From Clostridium puniceum (GTDB lineage: Bacteria; Bacillota; Clostridia; Clostridiales; Clostridiaceae), in the NCBI RefSeq assembly GCF_002006345.1, contig NZ_LZZM01000180.1, forward strand, positions 1 through 50,489: a DNA stretch of 50,489 nucleotides. The letters are read 5' to 3'. Positions 7,749 through 17,093 of the stretch are shown one piece after another; within the stretch, counting starts at the first letter, position 1, and every line of letters begins with the position of its first letter. Both the position numbers and the translations under genes were made by a program. The notes beneath the pieces were generated by a model. That model was not told where the DNA came from. It did not search any database and saw only the letters and a program-made list of their open reading frames with translations.

Positions 7749-8616
7749 GATAATGGAAAGAACAAAAATATGGTTTTCAATTTCCTTAATAATTATTGTA
7801 ATTGGAATAGGATTCTTATGTTTTAGAGGATTAAACTTTGGAATAGATTTCAGAGGCGGTTCGGACATAATATTACAGCTAGATGAAAATATAAATAGAG
7901 AAGAAGTAGATATAATTGTTAAAGGTTATGCACCAGATGCAAATACAAATACTTTAGATAATAATCAATATGAAATAAAATCGGCAGATCTAGATAGTGC
8001 TAAATTAGATTCAATTATGACTGATTTAAAAAATAAGTATAAATTAGATGATACATTATTAGTTTCACAAGATGAAATTGGTTCATCAGTAGGAAAAGAA
8101 TTAACTAAAAATTCAATTACAGCTTTATTAGCTGCCTTTGCGGCAATGCTTGTATATATAGCAATAAGATTTGAATTTAAATTTGGTGTAGCAGCTATAG
8201 CAGCTACAATACATGATATACTTATAACTATTTCTGTTTATTCAATATTCAATATACCAGTAAATACGCCTTTTATAGCAGCGGTTCTAACTATAGTAGG
8301 ATATTCTATGTGCGATACAATAGTTATTTTTGATAGAATAAGAGAAAATACAAAAATCTTGAGAAGATCAAAGCCAATTGAAGTAGCTGATATTAGTATA
8401 ACTGAAACAATAGCAAGATCGTTATATACATCACTTGCAACAGTAGTTACTATAATTGCAATGAATTTCTTAGTACCATCTGTTCAAGGGTTTACAATTC
8501 CGTTAATAGTTGGAATAATAAGTGGAGCATATTCTTCAATATGTATAGCATCACCAATATGGGTGTATTTAAAAGATAAAATTGGAAACAAAAAAGGAAA
8601 ACTACAAAGAGCTTAA
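7741..8616 (+). CDS. secF: Protein translocase subunit SecF
   Basis: A 291-residue partner of SecD with TM1 (about 9-27), the D1-like motif GLNFGIDFRGGSDI, a short external domain and five C-terminal helices. The D4-type motif GYSMCDTIVIFDRIREN is clear. The ATG at 7732 directly abuts AAGGAGG, so ATG 7741 (9 nt after) is chosen; this overlaps the end of secD by 8 nt and implies coupled translation. A strong terminator follows at 8634-8663. Confidence 0.95.
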   Translation: MIKIMERTKIWFSISLIIIVIGIGFLCFRGLNFGIDFRGGSDIILQLDENINREEVDIIVKGYAPDANTNTLDNNQYEIKSADLDSAKLDSIMTDLKNKYKLDDTLLVSQDEIGSSVGKELTKNSITALLAAFAAMLVYIAIRFEFKFGVAAIAATIHDILITISVYSIFNIPVNTPFIAAVLTIVGYSMCDTIVIFDRIRENTKILRRSKPIEVADISITETIARSLYTSLATVVTIIAMNFLVPSVQGFTIPLIVGIISGAYSSICIASPIWVYLKDKIGNKKGKLQRA

Positions 8617-8633
8617 TTACTGGAAAACATTTG

Positions 8634-8663
8634 AAAGCCTCCAGCACTAGATGGAGGTTTTTT
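8634..8663 (+). terminator. Intrinsic terminator after secF
   Basis: CCTCCA pairs with TGGAGG, extended by a G-U and A-T pairs to about 10 bp, with an 8-nt loop and a run of six T. It ends the yajC/secDF region. Confidence 0.9.
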
Positions 8664-8681
8664 CATTTCTAATTAAAGTAA

Positions 8682-8710
8682 TTGTAAAAATAACTATAAT
8701 CATATATAAT
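8682..8710 (+). promoter_or_regulatory. Promoter for the RecJ-like gene
   Basis: TTGTAA, a 17-nt spacer and a perfect TATAAT lie just after the secF terminator and 35 nt before the start codon. The RecJ-like gene therefore has its own transcription unit. Confidence 0.6.
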
Positions 8711-8744
8711 ATAGGTGTTTTCTAATTTTATGGAGGAAAAAGCC

Positions 8745-9614
8745 ATGCGTAAATTCTGGGAAAGTATATATTGTCCAAATTATATTAGTGGATATAACCC
8801 ATTTATACTTAAAGGTATGAACAAAGCAATAGAGAGATTAGCTTTAGCTGTCAATAACAGACAAAAAATTGTCGTTTATGGCACCTATAATGTTGATGGA
8901 ATTTGTGCAGTTTCATCATTGATTCTTGTTTTAAGATACTTAAATGCTGATGTTGAATATTTAATATATGATAGACAAGAAAATGATGCAAGAATAAATT
9001 CAGTGGATATTAAAGATAATGTAGATTTCTTAGGTGCTGAGCTTTTAATAACTTTAGGGGTAGGATTAAAATCACAAGAAGAAGTAGATTTATGCAAAAA
9101 ATTAGGCATTGATTTAATTGTTCTTGAAAATGAAAAAAGTAAGCTTGTGACTGATTACATTTACATTAATCCAAATCAAGAGGGTTGCCAATATAGATAT
9201 AAAAATTTATCAACAAGTGGGTTAGCTTTTAAACTTATGCAAGCAGTTGCTATTTATTATAATATGAAAAGTATAAATAAGTATTTAGATTTAATACTTA
9301 TTGGCATTAAGTGGGCAAAAGTTTCAGCTAAAGGAGAAAATGGAGTATTAATTAAAGAGGGAAATAAATTTTTAATGAATACTAATAATAATGGGTTAAG
9401 GTCGGTAATAGAATTTAATAATATAGAAGAATTTAGTGATGATGGTATAAATAAAATAATAGAATTTATAATTCCGCCTATAGGGGCAGTAGGAATTACA
9501 GATAATGCTCGAATAGTTTTAGAATTATTAACAACTAATGATAAAGATAGAGCAGATCAAATTATTAAATATTTATATAGTTTAAAGAGAAATAATCCTT
9601 TAGAACATATTTAA
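8745..9614 (+). CDS. Degenerate RecJ-like DHH-family protein, predicted catalytically dead
   Basis: A 289-residue protein that aligns with the N-terminal DHH domain of RecJ exonuclease but is about half its usual length and lacks the OB-fold C-terminus. Family features remain: IVVYGTYNVDGICA matches motif I GDYDVDG, and YINPNQEGCQYRYKNLSTSGLAFKLMQ matches the RecJ INPK...YPFK.L...GVAFKL block. The metal-binding residues are gone: motif I Asp residues are T47 and N49, motif II VDNG is LGVG (104-107), and the DHH motif is L-E-N-E (127-130). Exonuclease activity is therefore unlikely; a structural or regulatory role, or gene decay, are both possible, although the frame is intact. The start at 8745 is set by GGAGG; an upstream ATG at 8715 lies before it. 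It sits between secF and apt-rel, a slot where many clostridia carry recJ. Confidence 0.82.
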   Translation: MRKFWESIYCPNYISGYNPFILKGMNKAIERLALAVNNRQKIVVYGTYNVDGICAVSSLILVLRYLNADVEYLIYDRQENDARINSVDIKDNVDFLGAELLITLGVGLKSQEEVDLCKKLGIDLIVLENEKSKLVTDYIYINPNQEGCQYRYKNLSTSGLAFKLMQAVAIYYNMKSINKYLDLILIGIKWAKVSAKGENGVLIKEGNKFLMNTNNNGLRSVIEFNNIEEFSDDGINKIIEFIIPPIGAVGITDNARIVLELLTTNDKDRADQIIKYLYSLKRNNPLEHI

Positions 9615-9713
9615 TGAGTTCTATTTAATCATTACTAAGTATGTATTTTACAGCTAAAAATATCTAATTACAAATTATGGCCATATTAAAATAAATGCTG
9701 TGGAGGAATAAAA

Positions 9714-10232
9714 ATGAATTTAAAAGAAAAAATTAGAGTGATTGAAAATTTTCCTAAAGAGGGGATTAGCTTTAAGGATATAACAACATTAATATCTGAT
9801 GGGGAAGCTTTAAAAGAGGCTATTGATCAATTTGTAACGTATTTAAAAGATAAGAAAATTGATGCAATAGTTGGACCAGAAGCAAGAGGCTTTATTTTTG
9901 GTGTTCCTGTAGCATATGCTTTAGGAGTTGGATTTATTCCAGTAAGAAAGCCAGGAAAGTTACCAGGAGAAATTATTTCAGTTAATTATGGATTGGAGTA
10001 TGGAGAAGACGTACTTCAAATTCATAAAGATGCTATTAAACCGGGTCAAAGAGTTGCTATTGTTGACGATTTATTAGCTACTGGAGGAACTGTAGAAGGA
10101 GTTACTAAATTAATAGAACAAGTTGGTGGAGAAGTTGCTTCATTAGGTTTTGTGATAGAATTAACAGACCTTAATGGGAAAGATAAGCTAAAAGGATATG
10201 ACGTATTATCATTAGTTAAATATGATGCTTAA
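9714..10232 (+). CDS. apt: Adenine phosphoribosyltransferase
   Basis: A 172-residue type I phosphoribosyltransferase that salvages adenine with PRPP to form AMP. The PRPP-binding motif [13 protein letters not shown] is at about 120-132, with FKDITTLI and [11 protein letters not shown] near the N-terminus, all as in bacterial Apt, and full family length. GGAGG lies 7 nt before the ATG. It is followed by the Rel gene 313 nt away, which has its own promoter; apt next to rel is a common Firmicute order linking purine salvage and (p)ppGpp metabolism. Confidence 0.96.
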   Translation: MNLKEKIRVIENFPKEGISFKDITTLISDGEALKEAIDQFVTYLKDKKIDAIVGPEARGFIFGVPVAYALGVGFIPVRKPGKLPGEIISVNYGLEYGEDVLQIHKDAIKPGQRVAIVDDLLATGGTVEGVTKLIEQVGGEVASLGFVIELTDLNGKDKLKGYDVLSLVKYDA

Positions 10233-10285
10233 GATTTAGAGATGATTATACATTTTTTTATGGTTATTTTATTTCATGTGTCTTA

Positions 10286-10314
10286 TTGAAAATAATTCTA
10301 AAATAATATATAAT
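10286..10314 (+). promoter_or_regulatory. Strong promoter for rel
   Basis: TTGAAA, a 17-nt spacer and a perfect TATAAT. The predicted start is near 10321, only about 5 nt before the hairpin at 10326, so that stem-loop would form at the very 5' end of the rel mRNA. The leader would be about 225 nt. Confidence 0.6.
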
Positions 10315-10325
10315 TATTAAAAAGT

Positions 10326-10350
10326 AAGGCTGGTTAGAAAACCAGCCTTT
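10326..10350 (+). promoter_or_regulatory. Stable hairpin at the predicted 5' end of the rel transcript
   Basis: AAGGCTGGTT pairs with AACCAGCCTT (10 bp) around an AGAA loop, followed only by TTTGAATTT, a poor U-tract. It may serve as the apt terminator, as a 5' mRNA stabiliser, or as an attenuator for rel; its placement right after the -10 at 10309 favours a role in the rel leader. Confidence 0.55.
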
Positions 10351-10390
10351 GAATTTAGGCAGATTCAAAAAATAACAGATTAGTATGCGT

Positions 10391-10433
10391 GTCTATTTAG
10401 TGTATACTGTGTCGATAAGTACTGCTAATAGAC
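10391..10433 (+). promoter_or_regulatory. Second hairpin in the rel leader
   Basis: GTCTATT pairs with AATAGAC, then a 4-nt internal loop, then GTA with TAC, closing a 15-nt loop. No U-tract follows. With the hairpin at 10326 it makes the rel leader structured; no known riboswitch class was recognised. The remaining sequence of 10233-10545 shows nothing else. Confidence 0.35.
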
Positions 10434-10545
10434 TGATATAAGCAAACTTTTCTACTTGTTCAACACTAAATATATGCAACATTTTTGGTTTGTTATTTCG
10501 CATGCTTTATATTTAACGAATTAATATAGAAGGAGAGCAATCCTT

Positions 10546-12756
10546 ATGGTTGATAAATTATTGGAAAAAATCCGTAACAATTGTAATAATGTTGATGTTG
10601 ATATGATCAAAAAAGCATATCATTTTGCTGAAAATGCTCATAAGGAACAAAAAAGAGAATCAGGTGAACCTTACATAATCCATCCAATAGCGGTAGCTGA
10701 AATTTTAGCAGAATTAGGAATGGATACAAATACTATTGTAGCTGGATTATTGCATGATGTAATAGAAGATACAGATATTTCTTATGATGAAACAGTTGAA
10801 CTTTTTAATGCAGAAATAGCGAATCTTGTTGAAGGTGTAACTAAGCTTACTAAGCTTGGAGAAATGGAATATAAAACTAAAGAGGAACAACAAGCAGATA
10901 ATGTTAGAAAAATGCTGCTTGCTATGGCAAAAGATATTAGGGTAATAATAATTAAATTAGCAGATAGATTACATAATATGAGAACACTAAAATATGTGCC
11001 AGCTAAAAAGCAAAAAAATAAAGCAAAAGAAACTTTAGATATTTATGCACCTTTAGCTCATAGGTTAGGTATGTCTAAAATTAAGTGGGAATTAGAAGAC
11101 TTATGCTTTAGATATTTGCATGAACAGGAGTACTATGATTTAGTCCATAGTATTGCAGAAAAAAGAGTTGAAAGAGAAGAATATATCAAAGATATAGTTA
11201 ATGATTTAAATAAAAATCTTTTAGCATCTGGGATAGAATCAGATATTGATGGAAGACCAAAGCATTTTTATAGCATTTATAAGAAAATGGTAAATAAAAA
11301 CAAAAGTATAGAGGAAATTTTTGATTTAACCGCTATAAGAGTTTTAGTTAATTCTGTTAAGGACTGTTACGGAGTGCTTGGAATAGTACATACAATATAC
11401 AGACCAATTCCAGGCAGATTTAAGGATTATATTGCGATGCCTAAGCCAAATATGTATCAATCATTACATACTACTGTAATTGGACCACAAGGTAAAACCT
11501 TCGAAATACAAATAAGAACTTTTGAAATGCATAAAACAGCTGAGTACGGAATTGCAGCACACTGGAAATATAAAGAAGGTGACACGGCGCATCCAGAACA
11601 AGATAAACAAAAGGATTTCGAAAAGAAGCTTGTATGGCTTAGAGATATGCTAGAATGGCAAAAGGAAACATCAGATGCTGAAGAATTTATAGAAGGTTTT
11701 AAAATAGATTTATTTTCTGATGAAGTTTTTGTATTTACACCTAAAGGAGTTGTAATAAATTTATGCAGCAAGGCTACTCCAATAGATTTTGCTTATAGAA
11801 TACATACCGATGTAGGAAATAAATGTGTAGGAGCAAAGGTGAATGGTAAAATAGTACCACTTGATTATACCCTTAAAACTGGGGAAATTGTTGAAATATT
11901 AACTTCTCCTAATGCAAAAGGACCTAATATGGATTGGTTGAATATTGCTAAAAGTAATCAATCTAAAAGTAAAATAAAACTTTGGTTTAAAAAAGCAAAA
12001 AAAGAAGAAAACATAATAAAAGGTAAGGAGCTTCTTGAAAAGGAATTAAAAAAGCAAGGCGTAAATTATGCAGATATTGCTAAAGGTGAAATTTATGATA
12101 AATTAATGAAGAGGTATAATATTCATTCAATGGATGATTTATATGCATTAATTGGAGTCGGTGGTTTTTCTGTATCAACACTTATTTTAAGGCTTAAGGA
12201 AGATAATGGTCTTATAATTAGAGATAGAGAAAAAGAAAACAAGGAAATTTTAAGTAAAGCAATTGAAGACCAAATAGCAAAATCATCAAGACAGCCTGAG
12301 CCAAATAGTAATGGAATAACCGTTAAAGGTGAAAGTAATCTTATGGTTAGATTTGCAAAATGTTGTAGTCCAGTTCCAGGAGATGACATTTTAGGGTACA
12401 TTACTAAAGGCAGAGGAGTATCAGTACATAGAAGAGATTGCAGTAATTTGCAGAATCTTATAGATACGGATGCAGAAAGAGTTGTTGAAGTTAATTGGGG
12501 TTTAGCAAAAGGTACTGCATATTTTGCTGAAATTCAAGTTCAAGCAGACGATAGAGAGGGATTGCTTGCTGATATAATGAGTGTTATAACAGAGCTTAAA
12601 TTGCAATTAAGTGCAGTAAATGCAAATTTATCAAAACAAGAATCTGCATTAATTACTGTAAAACTTAAGATTACATCTATAGAAAGTTTAAAAGATTTAA
12701 TGAAAAGACTTAAGAGATTAAAAGGTGTAGTAGATGTATATAGAGTTAATAGTTAA
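10546..12756 (+). CDS. relA: Bifunctional (p)ppGpp synthetase/hydrolase Rel (RelA/SpoT homolog)
   Basis: A 736-residue long RSH enzyme controlling the stringent response. An N-terminal HD hydrolase domain holds HPIAVAEILAEL and GLLHDVIEDT with the metal-binding His-Asp pair intact, and DRLHNMRT. The synthetase domain (about 230-345) has DLTAIRVLV, PKPNMYQSLHTTVIG and EIQIRTFEMHKTAEYGIAAHWKYK. A TGS domain (about 390-450, VFVFTPKGVVINL), a zinc-finger-like region with CCSPVPGDDILGY and a C-terminal ACT domain follow. Both activities look intact. The start follows AAGGAGAG. It is followed 19 nt later by dtd, a conserved Firmicute pair. Confidence 0.96.
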   Translation: MVDKLLEKIRNNCNNVDVDMIKKAYHFAENAHKEQKRESGEPYIIHPIAVAEILAELGMDTNTIVAGLLHDVIEDTDISYDETVELFNAEIANLVEGVTKLTKLGEMEYKTKEEQQADNVRKMLLAMAKDIRVIIIKLADRLHNMRTLKYVPAKKQKNKAKETLDIYAPLAHRLGMSKIKWELEDLCFRYLHEQEYYDLVHSIAEKRVEREEYIKDIVNDLNKNLLASGIESDIDGRPKHFYSIYKKMVNKNKSIEEIFDLTAIRVLVNSVKDCYGVLGIVHTIYRPIPGRFKDYIAMPKPNMYQSLHTTVIGPQGKTFEIQIRTFEMHKTAEYGIAAHWKYKEGDTAHPEQDKQKDFEKKLVWLRDMLEWQKETSDAEEFIEGFKIDLFSDEVFVFTPKGVVINLCSKATPIDFAYRIHTDVGNKCVGAKVNGKIVPLDYTLKTGEIVEILTSPNAKGPNMDWLNIAKSNQSKSKIKLWFKKAKKEENIIKGKELLEKELKKQGVNYADIAKGEIYDKLMKRYNIHSMDDLYALIGVGGFSVSTLILRLKEDNGLIIRDREKENKEILSKAIEDQIAKSSRQPEPNSNGITVKGESNLMVRFAKCCSPVPGDDILGYITKGRGVSVHRRDCSNLQNLIDTDAERVVEVNWGLAKGTAYFAEIQVQADDREGLLADIMSVITELKLQLSAVNANLSKQESALITVKLKITSIESLKDLMKRLKRLKGVVDVYRVNS

Positions 12757-12775
12757 ATAGGAGAGGCGAAGCAAC

Positions 12776-13225
12776 ATGAGAGCAGTGGTACAAAGAGTGA
12801 CTTCATCTAGTGTTTTAGTTAATGAAAAGATAATTGGGGAAATTGGAATAGGATTTAATGTATTAATAGGAATATCTAAAGAAGACACTTTAGAGGATTT
12901 AAAATATATAAAAGATAAGATTATTAATTTAAGAGTATTTCATGATGAAAATGATAAGATGAACCTATCACTACTGGATATTCAAGGTGAAATATTGGTT
13001 ATATCGCAATTTACTTTATATGGAGATTGTAGAAAAGGAAGACGACCAAACTTTATGGAAGCACAAGGTGGAATTGAGGCAGTAAAGCTTTATGAAGAAT
13101 TTTTAGAACTTCTTAAAACATCTGATTTAAAAGTTGAAAGTGGAGAATTTGGTGCTGATATGAAGGTTGAAATTAATAATGATGGTCCTGTTACAATACT
13201 ATTAGATAGTAAAAGAAACTTTTAG
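12776..13225 (+). CDS. dtd: D-aminoacyl-tRNA deacylase
   Basis: A 149-residue protein that removes D-amino acids, and glycine from mischarged tRNA-Ala, from tRNA. It starts MRAVVQRV, has the active-site SQFTLYGDCRKGRRPNF block at about 78-94 and the NNDGPVTILLDS C-terminal motif, which carries the cross-subunit Gly-Pro proofreading element. Full family length. Start set by AGGAGAGG. Very likely co-transcribed with rel, which ends 19 nt upstream. Confidence 0.96.
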   Translation: MRAVVQRVTSSSVLVNEKIIGEIGIGFNVLIGISKEDTLEDLKYIKDKIINLRVFHDENDKMNLSLLDIQGEILVISQFTLYGDCRKGRRPNFMEAQGGIEAVKLYEEFLELLKTSDLKVESGEFGADMKVEINNDGPVTILLDSKRNF

Positions 13226-13364
13226 ATATATAAGTTGTAATTTTAATCATCTAATTTTTTAGCAAAATTGAGATATAGTAAATAATTTTAATGAATTATT
13301 TTGGTAATTATACATATATATGAAAGATAATATTTTGAGATATATCTTTAAGGAGGAAATAAAT

Positions 13365-13961
13365 TTGATTATAAAAACTATTATGGCGGGAACGTATGAA
13401 GAAAATTGTTATTTAGTGATGAATGAGGATACTAGAGAACTTGCAATTGTAGATCCAGGCGGAAAATCAGCCTTGATTGAAGAAGAAATTAAAAAATTAA
13501 ATGGAGAACCTAAGTTTATTCTTCTAACGCATGGGCATATGGATCATGTTGATGGAGTAGTTGAATTAGTTAATAAATTAAATATTCCATTTTATATAAA
13601 TGAAATAGAAGAAAAATATATGGAAAATGACGAGTATGTATTTGGAACATTACCTAAATCATCTGGATATTTAAAAGAAGGTGATACTTTAACTTTAGGT
13701 GAAGATATAATTAAGGTTATAGAAACACCAGGCCATACTGCAGGTGGAATTTGTTTCTTAATTTCAGATAAATTATTTACAGGAGATACACTTTTCCAAG
13801 GATCAATTGGAAGAAGCGACTTCCCGGGTGGAAATGGAAGACAGCTTATTCAAAATATAAAGGATAAATTACTTCCACTCGGCGATGATATAGAAGTTTA
13901 TCCAGGTCATGGGAATCCATCTACTATAGGTTATGAGAAAAGGATGAATCCATACTTATAA
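13365..13961 (+). CDS. Metallo-beta-lactamase-fold hydrolase (glyoxalase II-like)
   Basis: A 198-residue MBL-fold hydrolase with the zinc-binding motif LTHGHMDHVDG, a later TPGHTAGGICF and the FTGDTLFQGSIGRSDFPGG block, ending with YPGHGNPSTIG. Proteins of this type hydrolyse thioesters such as S-lactoylglutathione-like compounds; in Clostridium, which generally lacks glutathione, the substrate is unknown. The ORF opens at ATG 13320, but AAGGAGG at 13350-13356 lies inside it and points to TTG 13365 as the true start, giving the usual family length. The stop codon abuts repeat element A. Confidence 0.85.
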   Translation: MIIKTIMAGTYEENCYLVMNEDTRELAIVDPGGKSALIEEEIKKLNGEPKFILLTHGHMDHVDGVVELVNKLNIPFYINEIEEKYMENDEYVFGTLPKSSGYLKEGDTLTLGEDIIKVIETPGHTAGGICFLISDKLFTGDTLFQGSIGRSDFPGGNGRQLIQNIKDKLLPLGDDIEVYPGHGNPSTIGYEKRMNPYL

Positions 13962-14100
13962 TTGACAATTTAAGATTGACAATTGACAGTTATATTGCAA
14001 TGTCTGTGATATTTGTTTTAATTGTATTTTTAGGAAATCTTTTTAGAGGGTTTCATCATTAATTAAAAAAATTGTACATTGTCAATTGTCCATTGAAATT
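13962..14100. repeat. Imperfect inverted-repeat element A (MITE-like)
   Basis: The left end has iterated TTGACAATT-type units (attgacaatt, agattgacaattgacagtt) and the right end is their complement (attgtacattgtcaattgtccatt). The core carries a gggTTTCATCATTaatt segment that recurs, with changes, in elements B (15561) and C (17094). It begins immediately after the upstream stop codon and ends at the ribosome binding site of the next gene. Confidence 0.6.
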
Positions 14101-14111
14101 AAGGAGAAACA

Positions 14112-15536
14112 ATGGAAATTAAGATTAATTTAAATAATTTAAAATTTAGATACGAAGTATATCAATTATTTAATGTGTATTTTCCAATGAAAGAAATCAA
14201 ATTTATAGGAACAGAAGAAGCGGAGTATATTTTTTATATTGATGAGAAAATTTTAAGATTTGAATATAAAAATTATTACAAAGAAGAATCTTTAGGAGAA
14301 GATATTAAAAACTCTCTTAGAAGATTTCTTTTTCTGTGTTTAAAGGATATAACTAATGATATATATCCTTGGGGAATTCTAATTGGAATTAGGCCTTCTA
14401 AAATAGCATTGAAATTGATTAAAGATGGGAATACTGAAGAAGAAGTTATAGAAATATTTAAAGAAAAATATTTAGCACACGAAGATAAAGCAAGGCTATG
14501 CATAGACGTAGCAAAAGCTGAAGAAAGAATAGTTAATAAAGATAAAAATAATATTGCTATTTATATTGGAATGGCATTTTGTCCAACTAAATGTCTTTAT
14601 TGTTCATTTACATCTAATCCTATAAGTGTTCATAAAAAAATGGTAATGCCATATTTAGAAGCCTTAGTAAAAGAAATACGTGGAATGAATGAATATATTA
14701 AAGAAAAAAATCTTAATATTGAATCTGTATATTTTGGAGGAGGTACTCCAACTTCAGTTAGTGATAAAGAATTTATGATGGTGATGAATGAAATTTACAA
14801 TAATTTTATTATGAATAATAGTATTAAAGAATTTACTGTGGAGTGTGGAAGACCAGATACCTTAAGCTATAATAAATTAAAAGCTATGAAAGATTGTAAG
14901 GTAGATAGAATAAGTATTAATCCTCAAACAATGAATGATAAGACTTTAAAGCTCATAGGTAGAACTCATTCTTCACAGGATATAAAAGAAAAGTTTTATA
15001 TGGCAAGAGAGTTTGGCTTTGATGATATTAATATGGATATAATAATAGGACTTCCAGGGGAAGGTCATGAAGATATGATGAATACAAAAAATGAATTAAT
15101 AAAATTAAAACCAGATAGTATAACAGTTCATGGTTTAGCACTAAAAAGAGGATCTAGGATGTATGAAGAATTTATTCTTAAAAAAGGAATTCAAATTACA
15201 TCTCAAGATGAAATTATAAAGATGTATGATGAAAGTAGAAAATTAGCAGAAAATTTAGGACTTTCTCCATATTATATGTATAGACAAAAAAATATGGTTG
15301 GAAATTTAGAGAATTTAGGTTATGCTAAAGAAGGTAAAGAATGTATTTATAACATTCAAATGATTGAAGAAAGACAAACAACAATTGCACTAGGTGCAGC
15401 TGCTGTGAGTAAAGTAATATTTTTAGAAGAAGATAGACTTGAGAGATTTCCTAATTTAAAGGATCTTCATGAGTATATAACAAGAATTGATGAAATGATT
15501 GAGAAAAAGAAAAAGCTGCTAGATACTTTATATTAG
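14112..15536 (+). CDS. hemZ: Radical SAM coproporphyrinogen III dehydrogenase-like protein HemZ
   Basis: A 474-residue radical SAM protein of the HemN/HemZ family. The 4Fe-4S/SAM cluster motif CPTKCLYCSF (CxxxCxxC) is at about residues 157-166, preceded by an N-terminal domain typical of HemZ. VYFGGGTPTSVSD, VECGRPDT, RISINPQT and MDIIIGLPGEG follow as SAM- and substrate-binding elements. HemZ is annotated as an oxygen-independent coproporphyrinogen oxidase in Firmicutes, but its exact reaction is less secure than for HemN, and many clostridia do not make heme; the substrate remains an inference. Start follows AAGGAG. It is flanked by repeat elements A and B. Confidence 0.88.
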   Translation: MEIKINLNNLKFRYEVYQLFNVYFPMKEIKFIGTEEAEYIFYIDEKILRFEYKNYYKEESLGEDIKNSLRRFLFLCLKDITNDIYPWGILIGIRPSKIALKLIKDGNTEEEVIEIFKEKYLAHEDKARLCIDVAKAEERIVNKDKNNIAIYIGMAFCPTKCLYCSFTSNPISVHKKMVMPYLEALVKEIRGMNEYIKEKNLNIESVYFGGGTPTSVSDKEFMMVMNEIYNNFIMNNSIKEFTVECGRPDTLSYNKLKAMKDCKVDRISINPQTMNDKTLKLIGRTHSSQDIKEKFYMAREFGFDDINMDIIIGLPGEGHEDMMNTKNELIKLKPDSITVHGLALKRGSRMYEEFILKKGIQITSQDEIIKMYDESRKLAENLGLSPYYMYRQKNMVGNLENLGYAKEGKECIYNIQMIEERQTTIALGAAAVSKVIFLEEDRLERFPNLKDLHEYITRIDEMIEKKKKLLDTLY

Positions 15537-15560
15537 TAAATAGTGACTTTATATGTTTAG

Positions 15561-15765
15561 TTGTTATTAATAAACAATTGAAAATGTACATTTAATAATT
15601 TTTGTGATACTTATGGAAAAGCAATGAGCGAATTTTTTTGAAGTTACAAAATTATACTTGAAGAAATTTATTAAAAAGTGATGCTTTAAATCTTGTATTC
15701 GGTTATGAGAAATTTCTCTTTGAGCTTCATTATTAATTGTGCATTGTTAATTGTAAATTGTTTTA
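15561..15765. repeat. Imperfect inverted-repeat element B (MITE-like)
   Basis: The left end (ttattaataaacaattgaaaatgtacattta) is complementary, with mismatches, to the right end (attaattgtgcattgttaattgtaaattgtttt). The core includes gagaaatttctctttgagcTTCATTATTaattg, parallel to the TTTCATCATTaatt of element A. It fills most of the 263-nt gap between hemZ and hisS. Confidence 0.55.
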
Positions 15766-15799
15766 AATATGACTTTACATATAAAAAGGAGGAATTAAA

Positions 15800-17047
15800 A
15801 TGGAAATGCAAGCACCAAAAGGAACAAAGGATATGTTACCAGAAGATGCTTATAAGTGGCAATATATAGAAAGTATATTTAGGAAGATTGCTAAAACATA
15901 TGGAATTAGAGAAATTAGAACTCCAATGTTTGAACATACAGAATTATTTTTAAGAAGTGTTGGAGATACAACAGATATAGTTCAAAAGGAAATGTATACT
16001 TTTAATGACAAAGGTGGTAGAAGTATAACATTAAAACCAGAAGGAACTGCATCAACAGTAAGAGCTTTTGTAGAAAATAGATTATTTAATGAAGCTCAAC
16101 CTACAAAATTATATTACATAACACCAGCTTTCAGATATGAAAATGTTCAAAAAGGAAGACTTAGACAATTCCATCAATGTGGATTAGAAGTATTTGGTTC
16201 AAATGCAGCTTCAATGGATGCAGAAGTTATAGCTGTGGCTATGGATACTTTAAGGGAACTTGGTTTAAAGAGTTTAAGTTTAAATATAAATAATTTAGGA
16301 TGCCCAAGCTGCAGACCTAAATATAATGAAGCATTAAAGAAGTTTTTAGCTGAAAATTATGATGGGCTTTGTGATACCTGTAAAACCAGATTTGAAAAAA
16401 ATCCTATGAGAATCTTAGATTGTAAAGAAAAGAAATGTCATGAAATCACAAAAAATGCACCAACAATTTTAGAGTATGTATGTGAAGAATGTGAAACACA
16501 TTTTAATAAGGTTAAGGAATATTTAGATATTTTAGGACTTCCATATACGATAGATCCAGGTATAGTAAGAGGATTAGATTATTATACAAAAACTATATTT
16601 GAAATCTTAACTTCAGACTTTACAGTATGTGGGGGAGGAAGATATGATAAGCTTATTGAAGAACTTGGTGGTCCAGATATGCCAGCGGTAGGTTTTGGTA
16701 TGGGAATTGAAAGATTAATCATGACTTTAGAAAAAGAAAATATAGAAATTCCTAAAGAAAACTTATTTGATTTATATATAGGAGCTAGAGGCGAAGCAGA
16801 AAGTAAATATGCATTTAAGTTAGCTAATAATTTAAGATCTTTAGGCACTAAATGTGAAATAAATCATATGGGAAGAAGCGTAAAAGCAGAAATGAAATAT
16901 GCAAATAAAATAGGTGTAGCCTTTACTACAATATTAGGTGAAGATGAATTAGCAAATAGGAAGATTAATTTAAAAAGAATGAGTGATGGAGAAATCTTCG
17001 AAGTTTCATTAGAAGACTTAGAAGGAATTGCAAAAGTACTTAAATAA
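15800..17047 (+). CDS. hisS: Histidyl-tRNA synthetase
   Basis: A 415-residue class II synthetase charging tRNA-His. Visible motifs: GTKDMLPED at the N-terminus, motif 2 [23 protein letters not shown], the histidine-binding [23 protein letters not shown], motif 3 GFGMGIERL, and a C-terminal anticodon-binding domain. A cysteine-rich insertion ([26 protein letters not shown], about 172-235) may bind zinc and is seen in some Firmicute HisRS. AAGGAGG precedes the ATG. It lies between repeats B and C and is followed by aspS, the usual hisS-aspS order. Confidence 0.97.
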   Translation: MEMQAPKGTKDMLPEDAYKWQYIESIFRKIAKTYGIREIRTPMFEHTELFLRSVGDTTDIVQKEMYTFNDKGGRSITLKPEGTASTVRAFVENRLFNEAQPTKLYYITPAFRYENVQKGRLRQFHQCGLEVFGSNAASMDAEVIAVAMDTLRELGLKSLSLNINNLGCPSCRPKYNEALKKFLAENYDGLCDTCKTRFEKNPMRILDCKEKKCHEITKNAPTILEYVCEECETHFNKVKEYLDILGLPYTIDPGIVRGLDYYTKTIFEILTSDFTVCGGGRYDKLIEELGGPDMPAVGFGMGIERLIMTLEKENIEIPKENLFDLYIGARGEAESKYAFKLANNLRSLGTKCEINHMGRSVKAEMKYANKIGVAFTTILGEDELANRKINLKRMSDGEIFEVSLEDLEGIAKVLK

Positions 17048-17093
17048 CAATATTTATTTAAGATAAATTTATTTATAATATTTATATGTAAGT

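Noticed and set aside
10321..10545. Known ykkC-type (ppGpp/PRPP) riboswitch upstream of rel
   Set aside because: The conserved ykkC sequence blocks were not found; only simple hairpins are visible.
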